Assembly (NCBI RefSeq): GCF_017873175.1
Contig: NZ_JAGGJW010000017.1
Coordinates: 1 to 64,000 of the forward strand
Source: Neorhizobium petrolearium
Lineage (GTDB): Bacteria; Pseudomonadota; Alphaproteobacteria; Rhizobiales; Rhizobiaceae
Reading direction: 5' to 3'
Length of the DNA stretch: 64,000 bases
Below the pieces are notes generated by a model. It was not told where the DNA came from, did no database searches, and saw only the letters and a program-made list of their open reading frames with translations. Position numbers and translations under genes: made by a program. Shown piece by piece: positions 33,903 to 40,814 of this stretch (positions are counted from its first letter, which is position 1; every line of letters begins with the position of its first letter).

Positions 33903-34656
33903 GGTGCGCGGCGTCAACTTCGCCTATCCGAGCCTGAAGGTGCTGACCGACATCAACCTGACGATCAGGGAAGGCGAGAGCCACGTGATCATCGGACCGA
34001 ACGGTGCTGGCAAGACGACTCTGTTCAAGGTGCTGAGCGGCGAGATGTTCGCCAAGAGCGGCCAGGTCTTTTACGAGGGGCAGGACGTGTCCGCGCTCGA
34101 TGCCTGGCAGCGCGTCCATCGCGGCATCGGCCGCACATTCCAGATGGCGCGGCTGTTCGTCGAGCAGACTGTCCTCGACAATGTGATCATGGCGCTTGAG
34201 AGCCGCGAGCGGATCAAGAAAACCGCCCATGGCCGCTGGTGGAGGCTGTCGCCGACGAAGGAGATCGTGGAAGAAGCGCACTTGCGGCTTGCCGAATATG
34301 GGCTCCTTAAGCGGGTGGACGACCTTGCCGCCAATCTGTCCCACGGTGACAAGAAGCGGCTGGAACTGCTCCTGACGCTGGCCCTGCGGCCCAAGCTGAT
34401 CATGCTTGACGAACCGACCGCCGGCATGGCGCCGGAGGACCGGCGTGCAGCGATCGAGACGATCAATCGCCTGCGCCAGTCGGAAGGCCTGACACTGCTT
34501 TTGACCGAGCACGACATGGAGGTCGTCTTCGGCCTTGCCACGCGCCTGACCGTCTTGAACCATGGCGAGATCATCGCCAGCGGTGATCCGGAGGAGGTTC
34601 GCCGCGACCCCACCGTCAGGAGCATCTATTTCGGCAAGGGAGCCGCTCATGCTTGA
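33886..34656 (+). CDS. livG: ABC transporter ATPase LivG
   Basis: A 256-residue ATPase with Walker A GPNGAGKTTLFKVLSGE, signature LSHGDKKRLELLL, Walker B LIMLDEPTAGMAP and switch histidine in LLTEHDMEV. AAAGGAGCGG precedes the ATG. It overlaps livF by 8 bases, the same overlap seen in the first liv operon. Intact and typical. Confidence 0.92.
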   Translation: MSNLLEVRGVNFAYPSLKVLTDINLTIREGESHVIIGPNGAGKTTLFKVLSGEMFAKSGQVFYEGQDVSALDAWQRVHRGIGRTFQMARLFVEQTVLDNVIMALESRERIKKTAHGRWWRLSPTKEIVEEAHLRLAEYGLLKRVDDLAANLSHGDKKRLELLLTLALRPKLIMLDEPTAGMAPEDRRAAIETINRLRQSEGLTLLLTEHDMEVVFGLATRLTVLNHGEIIASGDPEEVRRDPTVRSIYFGKGAAHA

Positions 34657-35353
34657 GATCGCCAACCTGCAGGCCTACTACGAGACAAGCCACATCCTGC
34701 ACGACATTTCGCTCAGCCTTGCCGATGGTGCGGGCGTGGCGATTGTCGGGCGAAACGGCATGGGCAAGTCGACCCTGCTCAAGAGCGTGATGGGAGCAGG
34801 CCCGCGTGTGACGGGCACGATCCGGCTCGACGGCCGGGAACTACGCGGCCTTGCGCCGTTCAAGCGCTGCCGCATGGGCATTTCGCTGGTGCCGGAGGAC
34901 CGACGCATCTACCCGCATCTCACGGTCGCCGAGAACATCGCCCTTGCCGGCCACGCCAAGAGCGAGACCGGCAAGCCCTACAGCGTCGAGGAGATTCTGG
35001 ATTTCTTTCCGCTTCTGAAGAAGCTCGCGCTGCGAAAGGGCTTCCAGCTCTCCGGCGGTGAACAGCAATTGGCGGCCGTCGCCCGTGCCGTGCTTCCGCG
35101 TCCGCGCTTTCTGCTTCTCGACGAACCGACAGAGGGGCTAGCGCCGCTGATCGTCGACAGCATGGGCGAGGAAATTCGCGCCATCCGCCATCGGGAGAAG
35201 ATGGGTCTGCTGCTCGCCGAGCAGAACGTCGACTTCGCCCGCCACTGCACCGATCACCTCGTTGTGCTGGACGTCGGCCGGATCGTCTTTTCGGGAAGCT
35301 GGGCGGAGTTCGACGGCAACCCGGAAATCCGCGAGCGCCATCTGTCGCTGTGA
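34649..35353 (+). CDS. livF: ABC transporter ATPase LivF
   Basis: A 234-residue ATPase with Walker A GRNGMGKSTLLKSVMG, signature LSGGEQQLAAVARA, and Walker B FLLLDEPTEGLAP. Start ATG 34649 lies in the end of livG; the frame open from 34562 has no similarity before it. It completes the importer. The next gene, a second acyl-CoA ligase, begins 25 bases later, linking uptake and activation. Confidence 0.92.
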   Translation: MLEIANLQAYYETSHILHDISLSLADGAGVAIVGRNGMGKSTLLKSVMGAGPRVTGTIRLDGRELRGLAPFKRCRMGISLVPEDRRIYPHLTVAENIALAGHAKSETGKPYSVEEILDFFPLLKKLALRKGFQLSGGEQQLAAVARAVLPRPRFLLLDEPTEGLAPLIVDSMGEEIRAIRHREKMGLLLAEQNVDFARHCTDHLVVLDVGRIVFSGSWAEFDGNPEIRERHLSL

Positions 35354-35378
35354 GTACTACGGGTAGAGAGGACGAGAA

Positions 35379-36995
35379 ATGAGGAATTGGCCCAATCGCC
35401 ACCTGCCGGAAGAGGCTGGACGCTATCGCCGGAAAGGGCTGTGGCGCGACCTTACGATGGCGGACGGGCTCGCCGCCCTCCTGGCTGACCGGTCGGATTG
35501 GGTGTGCCTCGTCGACGACGCCGGCCGTTACACGATCGAAGAGATCGACCGCAAGGCTCGTAAGCTGGCGGGATGGTTCGATCGCAGCGGCCTCGCCTGC
35601 GGCGATGTGGTCGCCTTCCAGTTGCCCAATTGGCACGAGACGGCGGTGATTGCACTCGCCGCCTCATTGCTGGGGCTCGTCTGCCTGCCGATCGTGCCGA
35701 TCTATCGCGAGGCGGAACTCCGTTTCATTCTGGAGGATGCTGGGGCAAAGGTTTTCTTCGTGCCGCGCACGTTCCGCAATTTCCACTATGCGGCGATGGG
35801 CGATAACCTGAAACGCGATGTGCCTTCGCTCGTTCATGTTGTCGCGGTTCGCGACGAAGCGGTCGACGATCCGTTCGAGATGGGCGAGGCCTTCGTCGGT
35901 CCGGCACGCGGGAGGGCTGAAGACCCCTGGATGCTGATGTACACCTCGGGCACGACCGGCAAGCCCAAGGGCGTCGTCCACAACACCAATTCGCTCGACT
36001 GCGAAGTCTGCAACGTCGCGCGATGGTGGACGCTCGACTCTGCGCGTGACGTCACGCTGATGGCGTCGCCCGTTACCCACGTCACCGGCTTCCTGTTTGG
36101 CATCCTCATGCCGTTCGCGCTCGGCATCCGATCGGTTTTGATGGAGCGCTGGAGCGCCGAAGACGCGGTCGGGCTGGTCGGGCAAGAGGAAATCAGCTTC
36201 ACGATGGGGGCAACTCCGTTTTTGCGCGAACTGCTCGACCGGGCGGAGGCGCAGGGCTCTGCGCTTTCCTCGTTGCGCATCTTTGCCTGTGGCGGCGCTC
36301 CGGTGCCTCCGGAGCTGATCGAGCGTGCATGGCGGCAGTTCCCCGGACTGCTTTCCTGCCGAGTATACGGATCGACCGAGGCGCCAACGGTGTCGCTCGG
36401 CGTTGCCTCGCGGCAGGATCTGCGCGCCGCCGCCAATACGGAGGGGATGATCGTCGGCCATGATGTGCGCATCGTCGACGACGAGGGACGGGTAGTGATC
36501 GGTGACGGGGAGATCGTGACGCGCGGGCCGGAAATGATGATGGGCTATCTGGATCCTGAGGACGACCATGCTGCCTATGACGGCGACGGGTATTTCCGCA
36601 CCGGCGACATCGCTCATCTGGACATGGCTGGCTTCCTCGTTATCACCGATCGCAAGAAGGACCTTATCATTCGCGGCGGCGAAAATATCAGCGCCAAGGA
36701 GGTCGAGGACGTTCTGCATGAGCATCCGGCGATCCTGGAGGCTGCGGTGGTCGCCATGCCGCATGCCCGGCTCGGGGAAACCTGCTGTGCATTTCTGCGT
36801 TCGACGGATACCGGGCTCGATGCTGTGCAACTGTCGCGTTTTCTCGACGACAGGGGGCTGGCGCGGCAGAAGCACCCCGAACGCGTCGTGGTCGTCGCTG
36901 AGCTGCCACGGACGGCATCGGGCAAGGTACAGAAGTTTCTGCTACGCAAGCGGTTGCAGGACGAAGCACAGGTCCCGTCGGAGAAAGCCACTTAG
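35379..36995 (+). CDS. AMP-forming acyl-CoA ligase (second)
   Basis: A 538-residue ANL-superfamily ligase. The P-loop is LMYTSGTTGKPKGVVHN, then CRVYGSTEAPTVSLG, GYFRTGDIAHLDMAGFLVIT, DRKKDLIIRGGENISAKEVE and the catalytic lysine in RTASGKVQKFLL. The pattern resembles cyclohexanecarboxylate- and cinnamate-type CoA ligases, but the substrate cannot be fixed. It follows livF in the same direction, so the imported acid is the likely substrate. It differs clearly from the ligase at 29030, so the cluster can probably activate two acids or two intermediates. Confidence 0.9.
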   Translation: MRNWPNRHLPEEAGRYRRKGLWRDLTMADGLAALLADRSDWVCLVDDAGRYTIEEIDRKARKLAGWFDRSGLACGDVVAFQLPNWHETAVIALAASLLGLVCLPIVPIYREAELRFILEDAGAKVFFVPRTFRNFHYAAMGDNLKRDVPSLVHVVAVRDEAVDDPFEMGEAFVGPARGRAEDPWMLMYTSGTTGKPKGVVHNTNSLDCEVCNVARWWTLDSARDVTLMASPVTHVTGFLFGILMPFALGIRSVLMERWSAEDAVGLVGQEEISFTMGATPFLRELLDRAEAQGSALSSLRIFACGGAPVPPELIERAWRQFPGLLSCRVYGSTEAPTVSLGVASRQDLRAAANTEGMIVGHDVRIVDDEGRVVIGDGEIVTRGPEMMMGYLDPEDDHAAYDGDGYFRTGDIAHLDMAGFLVITDRKKDLIIRGGENISAKEVEDVLHEHPAILEAAVVAMPHARLGETCCAFLRSTDTGLDAVQLSRFLDDRGLARQKHPERVVVVAELPRTASGKVQKFLLRKRLQDEAQVPSEKAT

Positions 36996-37091
36996 AATAC
37001 TGAATTCCAACCCTACGTCCTTGCAGGACGGGGTCTACGCAGCGCAACTTGTGCGGTAACGCGCAAGACCGAGAAGTCGAAGGAGATACGG

Positions 37092-37736
37092 ATGGCCGCC
37101 GAGGCGCCGAAAAGAGCAAAGAAGACACGAGCGGAAAAGTCGATCGAAAACCGCAATTCGATCCTTGAGGCTGCCGCCGAGATCGTCGGTGAACTGGGCT
37201 ATGCAGAGGCGTCGATCGCCCGCATCACCCAGCGCGCCGGCCTCGCCCAGGGTACCTTCTATCTCTATTTCGAGAGCCGCCAAGCACTGTTCGACGAGCT
37301 CTTGCCGCATATGGGGCAAGGGCTTCTTGATTTCCTGCACAGCCGCGTCGAAGGTGCCACCGACATGCTCGACGTCGAAGAGCGCGGCTTTCGCGGGTTC
37401 TTCGACTACCTGCAGCGCAATCCCTCGTTCTTCCGCGTGCTAAATGAGGCGGAAGTCGCCGCGCCGCGTGCCTACGAGGAGCACTTCGACAAGCTCAGGA
37501 AACGCTATGTGGATTCGTTGGAGCGCAGTTGGGCGCGTGGTCAACTGGCGGGTTACGCGCTCGAGGAAATGGAAGTCCTCGCCTATATCCTGATGGCGGC
37601 CAGAAGCTATCTGTATCTTCGCTATTCGAAGGACGAGAGCGGTCCGAAACCGATCCCGGACTGGGTCGTCAACGCCTTCGTGAAGTTCATTTCCGGGGGA
37701 TTGCTGTATCGCCCCGTCGCGACGTCCGACCACTGA
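37092..37736 (+). CDS. TetR-family transcriptional regulator
   Basis: A 214-residue regulator. The N-terminal helix-turn-helix is EASIARITQRAGLAQGTFYLYFESRQALFD split over residues about 35-64, the TetR hallmark. The C-terminal ligand domain is of the type found near fatty-acid catabolism genes. It lies inside the catabolic cluster, in the same direction, after the second ligase. It probably represses the cluster and responds to an acyl-CoA; no operator was identified. Confidence 0.88.
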   Translation: MAAEAPKRAKKTRAEKSIENRNSILEAAAEIVGELGYAEASIARITQRAGLAQGTFYLYFESRQALFDELLPHMGQGLLDFLHSRVEGATDMLDVEERGFRGFFDYLQRNPSFFRVLNEAEVAAPRAYEEHFDKLRKRYVDSLERSWARGQLAGYALEEMEVLAYILMAARSYLYLRYSKDESGPKPIPDWVVNAFVKFISGGLLYRPVATSDH

Positions 37737-37800
37737 TGCGACAAGAAGGACGCATCTTCCTCCTGATTTCCACATTCCTGCGAGAAAGACGACAATTCCC

Positions 37801-38658
37801 GTGTCCGACAGTCATGCTCTTCTGAGAGACAATCTCTACCGCGCCTATCGCGGCAGCATTCCCTTCAACGAGTGGATGGGAGCGCGATATCGTCGCGCTG
37901 GCCCGGAAAGCGCCGAGGTGTTCGTGCCCTGGCGGCAGTCGCTTTGCGATGATTCCGGTCGGATCAGTGAAGGTATGCTTGCCGCGATCGCCGACATGGC
38001 GGCGGGGCAGGGGGCGATGGGCATCTCCGGCTGGCGCGTGCAGGCGGCAACCTCGAGCCTGGTTTACTCGAAGACCGGCGACCTTCCGTCAGGTCAGGGC
38101 GTCGTCGCGCACGTGCGGCCGGTCTTCCACGATGCCGATACCATGCTGGTGGATATCGCGCTTCACCCGCAGGACATGCCGGAGCTGGCGATCCGCAGGG
38201 CGCGCGCGCGCATGGTAATCGTGCGCAGGCTCGATCCGGGCGATCCCTTCGATCCCCCTGTATCGGCGGACCACCCAGATGGGTTTTCTGCCTTTTCCGA
38301 GGTGTTGGGTGCCACTGTGAGTGTCAAGGAGGACGAGATCGAGGTGGTGGTGCCGGCCCGCAAGTTCTACATGGGTAACAGCAACCGGTCAGCGTTGCAT
38401 GGCGGCCTCGTATGCTCCGTTCTCTTTGAAGGGAGCGAACGGCTTCTGGCGCAGGATGGACGTCGGGCGGAATTGCTCGACAGCACGACCGAGTTCCTAG
38501 AGAGCGCGAGGGAGACCGAGATGATCGTCCAGGCGCGGATCCGTCGCGCGGGACGCCGGCTCGCCTTCTTCGAGGCCAGGCTGGTGCAGGATATCGCCGG
38601 CCACGGCCGCACCAGGATCGCCCAAATGAATGCAACGATGACTTTCCAGCAGGAGTAA
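37801..38658 (+). CDS. PaaI-like acyl-CoA thioesterase (double hot-dog)
   Basis: A 285-residue protein starting at GTG 37801. It has two hot-dog repeats: the first with [19 protein letters not shown], the second with [20 protein letters not shown] (the H-G-G-x-x helix typical of the family). It probably releases CoA from an intermediate that would otherwise trap CoA. It is between the regulator and etfB with short spacing. The ribosome site is weak, so an internal start is possible. Confidence 0.75.
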   Translation: MSDSHALLRDNLYRAYRGSIPFNEWMGARYRRAGPESAEVFVPWRQSLCDDSGRISEGMLAAIADMAAGQGAMGISGWRVQAATSSLVYSKTGDLPSGQGVVAHVRPVFHDADTMLVDIALHPQDMPELAIRRARARMVIVRRLDPGDPFDPPVSADHPDGFSAFSEVLGATVSVKEDEIEVVVPARKFYMGNSNRSALHGGLVCSVLFEGSERLLAQDGRRAELLDSTTEFLESARETEMIVQARIRRAGRRLAFFEARLVQDIAGHGRTRIAQMNATMTFQQE

Positions 38659-38662
38659 ATGC

Positions 38663-39412
38663 ATGAAGATACTCGTGACCGTTAAGCGGGTTGTGGACTA
38701 CAACGTCAAGATCCGCGTGAAGCCGGACGGCTCCGGCGTCGAGCTGGCCAATGTCAAGATGTCGATGAACCCGTTCGACGAAATCGCCGTCGAAGAGGCC
38801 CTGCGCCTGAAGGAAGCCGGCAAGGCATCGGAAGTCGTGGTCGTCTCGATCGGCCCGGCCAAGGCCGAAGAAACCCTGCGCACCGCACTCGCCATGGGCG
38901 CCGACCGCGCCGTCCTGGTCGAGACCGACGCCGCCGTCGAGCCGCTCGCCGTCGCCAAGCTGCTGAAGGGCGTCATCGACGCCGAACAGCCCGGCCTCGT
39001 CATCACCGGCAAGCAGGCGATCGACGACGATTCGAACCAGACCGGCCAGATGCTTTCGGCGCTGCTCGGCTGGGCGCAAGGCACGTTTGCCTCCAAAGTC
39101 GAGATCGGCGACGGCAAGGCGTCCGTCACCCGCGAAGTCGACGGCGGCCTGCAGACCATCGAAGTCAAGCTTCCGGCGGTCATCACCACCGACCTGCGCC
39201 TCAACGAGCCGCGCTACGCTTCGCTGCCGAACATCATGAAGGCGAAGAAGAAGCCGCTCGACAAGAAGACGCCCGGCGACTTCGGCGTCGACACCACGGC
39301 GCGCCTGAAGGTGCTGAAGACCGAAGAACCCAGCGGCCGCAAGGCAGGCGTCAAGGTCAAGTCGGTCGCCGAGCTTGTCGACAAGCTGAAGAACGAAGCC
39401 GGCGTGCTGTAA
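38663..39412 (+). CDS. etfB: Electron transfer flavoprotein beta subunit
   Basis: A 249-residue EtfB, full length. It begins [20 protein letters not shown], has the [20 protein letters not shown] block, the AMP-binding part [20 protein letters not shown] and the ETF-QO recognition loop [20 protein letters not shown]. EtfAB carries electrons from acyl-CoA dehydrogenases to ubiquinone. The partner etfA follows but is truncated after 25 codons, so this copy has no local partner. Its codons look more uniform (many GCC, GTC, AAG) than neighbouring genes, like a highly expressed core gene. Confidence 0.95.
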   Translation: MKILVTVKRVVDYNVKIRVKPDGSGVELANVKMSMNPFDEIAVEEALRLKEAGKASEVVVVSIGPAKAEETLRTALAMGADRAVLVETDAAVEPLAVAKLLKGVIDAEQPGLVITGKQAIDDDSNQTGQMLSALLGWAQGTFASKVEIGDGKASVTREVDGGLQTIEVKLPAVITTDLRLNEPRYASLPNIMKAKKKPLDKKTPGDFGVDTTARLKVLKTEEPSGRKAGVKVKSVAELVDKLKNEAGVL

Positions 39413-39438
39413 CCGGACCGGGATAGGAGACACAAGAT

Positions 39439-39513
39439 ATGGCCATTCTTCTTCTGGCAGAACACGACAACGCAACCCTGTCCGACCAGACCGCCAAGGC
39501 GCTGACGGCCGCC
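39439..39513 (+). pseudogene. etfA: Electron transfer flavoprotein alpha subunit, first 25 codons
   Basis: MAILLLAEHDNATLSDQTAK followed by ALTAA is the conserved EtfA N-terminus, 26 bases after etfB and with a GGATAGGAGACAC ribosome site. From codon 26 the frame continues into sequence of another family (a TetR C-terminus) and stops at 39646. The FAD-binding domain is entirely missing, so no functional EtfA is made here. Confidence 0.88.
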
Positions 39514-39648
39514 TTCGTCACTGCTCTTATTACCGGCCTCGGCATAATGAGAAATGTTCTGCAGATGGATCCCTTGCTTGACGACGAAGGCGGCGAGCTC
39601 GAAAGCTATCTGACCACATTGTTAAAAACCATCATGGCAAGCGCGTGA
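39514..39648 (+). pseudogene. TetR-family regulator, C-terminal tail fused to etfA
   Basis: FVTALITGLGIMRNVLQMDP followed by LLDDEGGELESYLTTLLKTI matches the last helices of TetR/AcrR regulators (L-x-G-x-x-x-x-R-x-V-L-x-x-[DE]-P-L). It is in frame with the etfA start by chance or selection. It is a deletion junction product; the DNA-binding half of that regulator is not in the window. Confidence 0.6.
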
Positions 39649-39851
39649 GTGGTGGAGTGCGACCTGGCAGAGGGGACGACAGGTCCAAAACTGCTCTCCC
39701 CGTCAACCGTTACAAAATCTGCGCAAAGAGCAAAGCCGGCAGACAGGACAAATGCCCCGAACAGCCACTGGAAAGCGGCACTATTTCTACTCGTTATAGC
39801 TTCGACGACGATCGCCGATGCCATAAGCTGGTCTCGCGCATAGAGGTTGCG

Positions 39852-40147
39852 AAAAACTTGGCGCCGATCATGTGTTCGAATTGAATGTGGCGATCCAAGG
39901 AACAGATCATGACGCTGACGGACGGCCGGGGCGTCGATGTCGAACCTCTGGGTCGATACGAGCGATCTGACCATAACGCTTGAGGCCTTCTCGGCAAAGC
40001 GCGGAGACAACAGGATCTTGACCATGCTTTACCCAGGTGGCACGGAACGCATGGGCCGGCTGATGGAAGTCTGTGCGTCGGCCGTGTTGACCTGAAGCCG
40101 CTTGTCACCCATCGCATCAAACTGCACGGCATGCTGAAAGTCCGGAT
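39852..40147 (+). pseudogene. Zinc-dependent alcohol dehydrogenase, C-terminal half with frameshifts
   Basis: Alcohol dehydrogenase segments appear in successive frames: EKLGADHVFELNVA, EQIMTLTDGRGVDVE, then SDLTITLEAFSAKRGDNRIL with TMLYPGGTERMGRLMEV, and VDLKPLVTHRIKL ending LKVRIVN. At least three frameshifts separate them. The match stops at 40147, where an IS21-type terminal repeat starts, so the gene was interrupted there and then decayed. Sequence at 39649-39851 before it is unassigned; one leftward frame there is hydrophobic but not recognised. Confidence 0.7.
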
Positions 40148-40170
40148 TGTGAACGGCGGAGTAAAAACCG
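40148..40170 (+). repeat. IS21-type terminal inverted repeat, left copy
   Basis: TGTGAACGGCGGAGTAAAAA and three more bases. It pairs with 46066-46088 (22 of 23 matches, the difference being G/C at position 4). It interrupts an alcohol dehydrogenase remnant. The TGT start is usual for IS21 ends. Confidence 0.65.
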
Positions 40171-40203
40171 GCCACGCGGCGGCGCAATAGTCGGCCACTT
40201 GTG

Positions 40204-40257
40204 GCGCGCATGAGACCGCCGGGAGGGCTTAAGCCCGAGCGGTGGTCTCATGCGCGC
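40204..40257. repeat. Large palindrome at the IS21 right end
   Basis: GCGCGCATGAGACC at 40204-40217 is complementary to GGTCTCATGCGCGC at 40244-40257, with an inner palindrome GGGCTTAAGCCC at 40224-40235. It follows the istB stop by about 25 bases on the minus strand. It could be a transcription terminator or a cruciform that limits read-through out of the element. Confidence 0.7.
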
Positions 40258-40279
40258 GCGGCGATTTTTTGAGAGGGTT

Positions 40280-40776
40280 TCAGCCGGCCTTTCGGGCGCG
40301 GCTTTGGGCGAGACGATAGCTGTCGCCATTCATCTCGAGGATGCTGACGTGGTGGGTGATGCGATCCAGAAGCACTCCAGGCGCTCGGACCCCAAAGTTT
40401 CCGTCCATTCGTCAAAAGGAAGATTGCTGGTGATCAGCGTGGCACGCCGTTCGTAGCGTTGCGAGATCAGCTCGAACAGCAATTCGGCGCCTGTCTTGGA
40501 GAGTGGCACGAAGCCCAGCTCATCGATGATGAGAAGCTGGTAGGCGGCCATTTGCTTCTGGAAACGCTGCAGTCGCCGCTCGTCACGGGCCTCCATCATC
40601 TCGCTGACCAGTGCGGCCGCCGTGGTGAAGCCGACAGACAAGCCCTTCTGGCAGGCGGCCAGGCCGAGGCCGAGAGCAACATGGGTCTTGCCCGTGCCGC
40701 TCGGGCCGAGAGCGATGACGTTCTCCCGGCGCTCGATCCATTCGCATCGCGCCAGTTCCAGCACCTGCATCTTGTT
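40280..40776 (-). pseudogene. istB: IS21-family IstB ATPase, truncated and frameshifted
   Basis: KMQVLELARCEWIERRENVI, Walker A in ALGPSGTGKTHVALGLG and Walker B in LLIIDELGFVPLS identify IstB, the helper ATPase of IS21 transposition. The N-terminal third is missing: the match stops at K-M-Q, exactly at the Tn3 left end (40777). Near 40380 a frameshift replaces LLDRITHHVSILEMNGDSYR; that end continues in another frame to a TGA at 40280-40282. It is not functional. Confidence 0.88.
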
Positions 40777-40814
40777 GGGGCTCCGTGGGCATTTCTGCAA
40801 TAATACCCGCTAAG
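40777..40814 (+). repeat. Tn3-family 38-bp terminal inverted repeat (left)
   Basis: Begins GGGGCTCCGTGGGCATTTCT and ends CCCGCTAAG. It matches the complement of 44548-44585 at 35 of 38 positions. The tnpA stop codon lies inside it (40810-40812), as is common in this family. Confidence 0.92.

Noticed and set aside
35664-36875. 403-codon leftward frame opposite the second ligase
   Set aside because: Antisense of an intact AMP-forming ligase with all motifs; composition rich in R, H and D, typical of shadows in GC-rich DNA.
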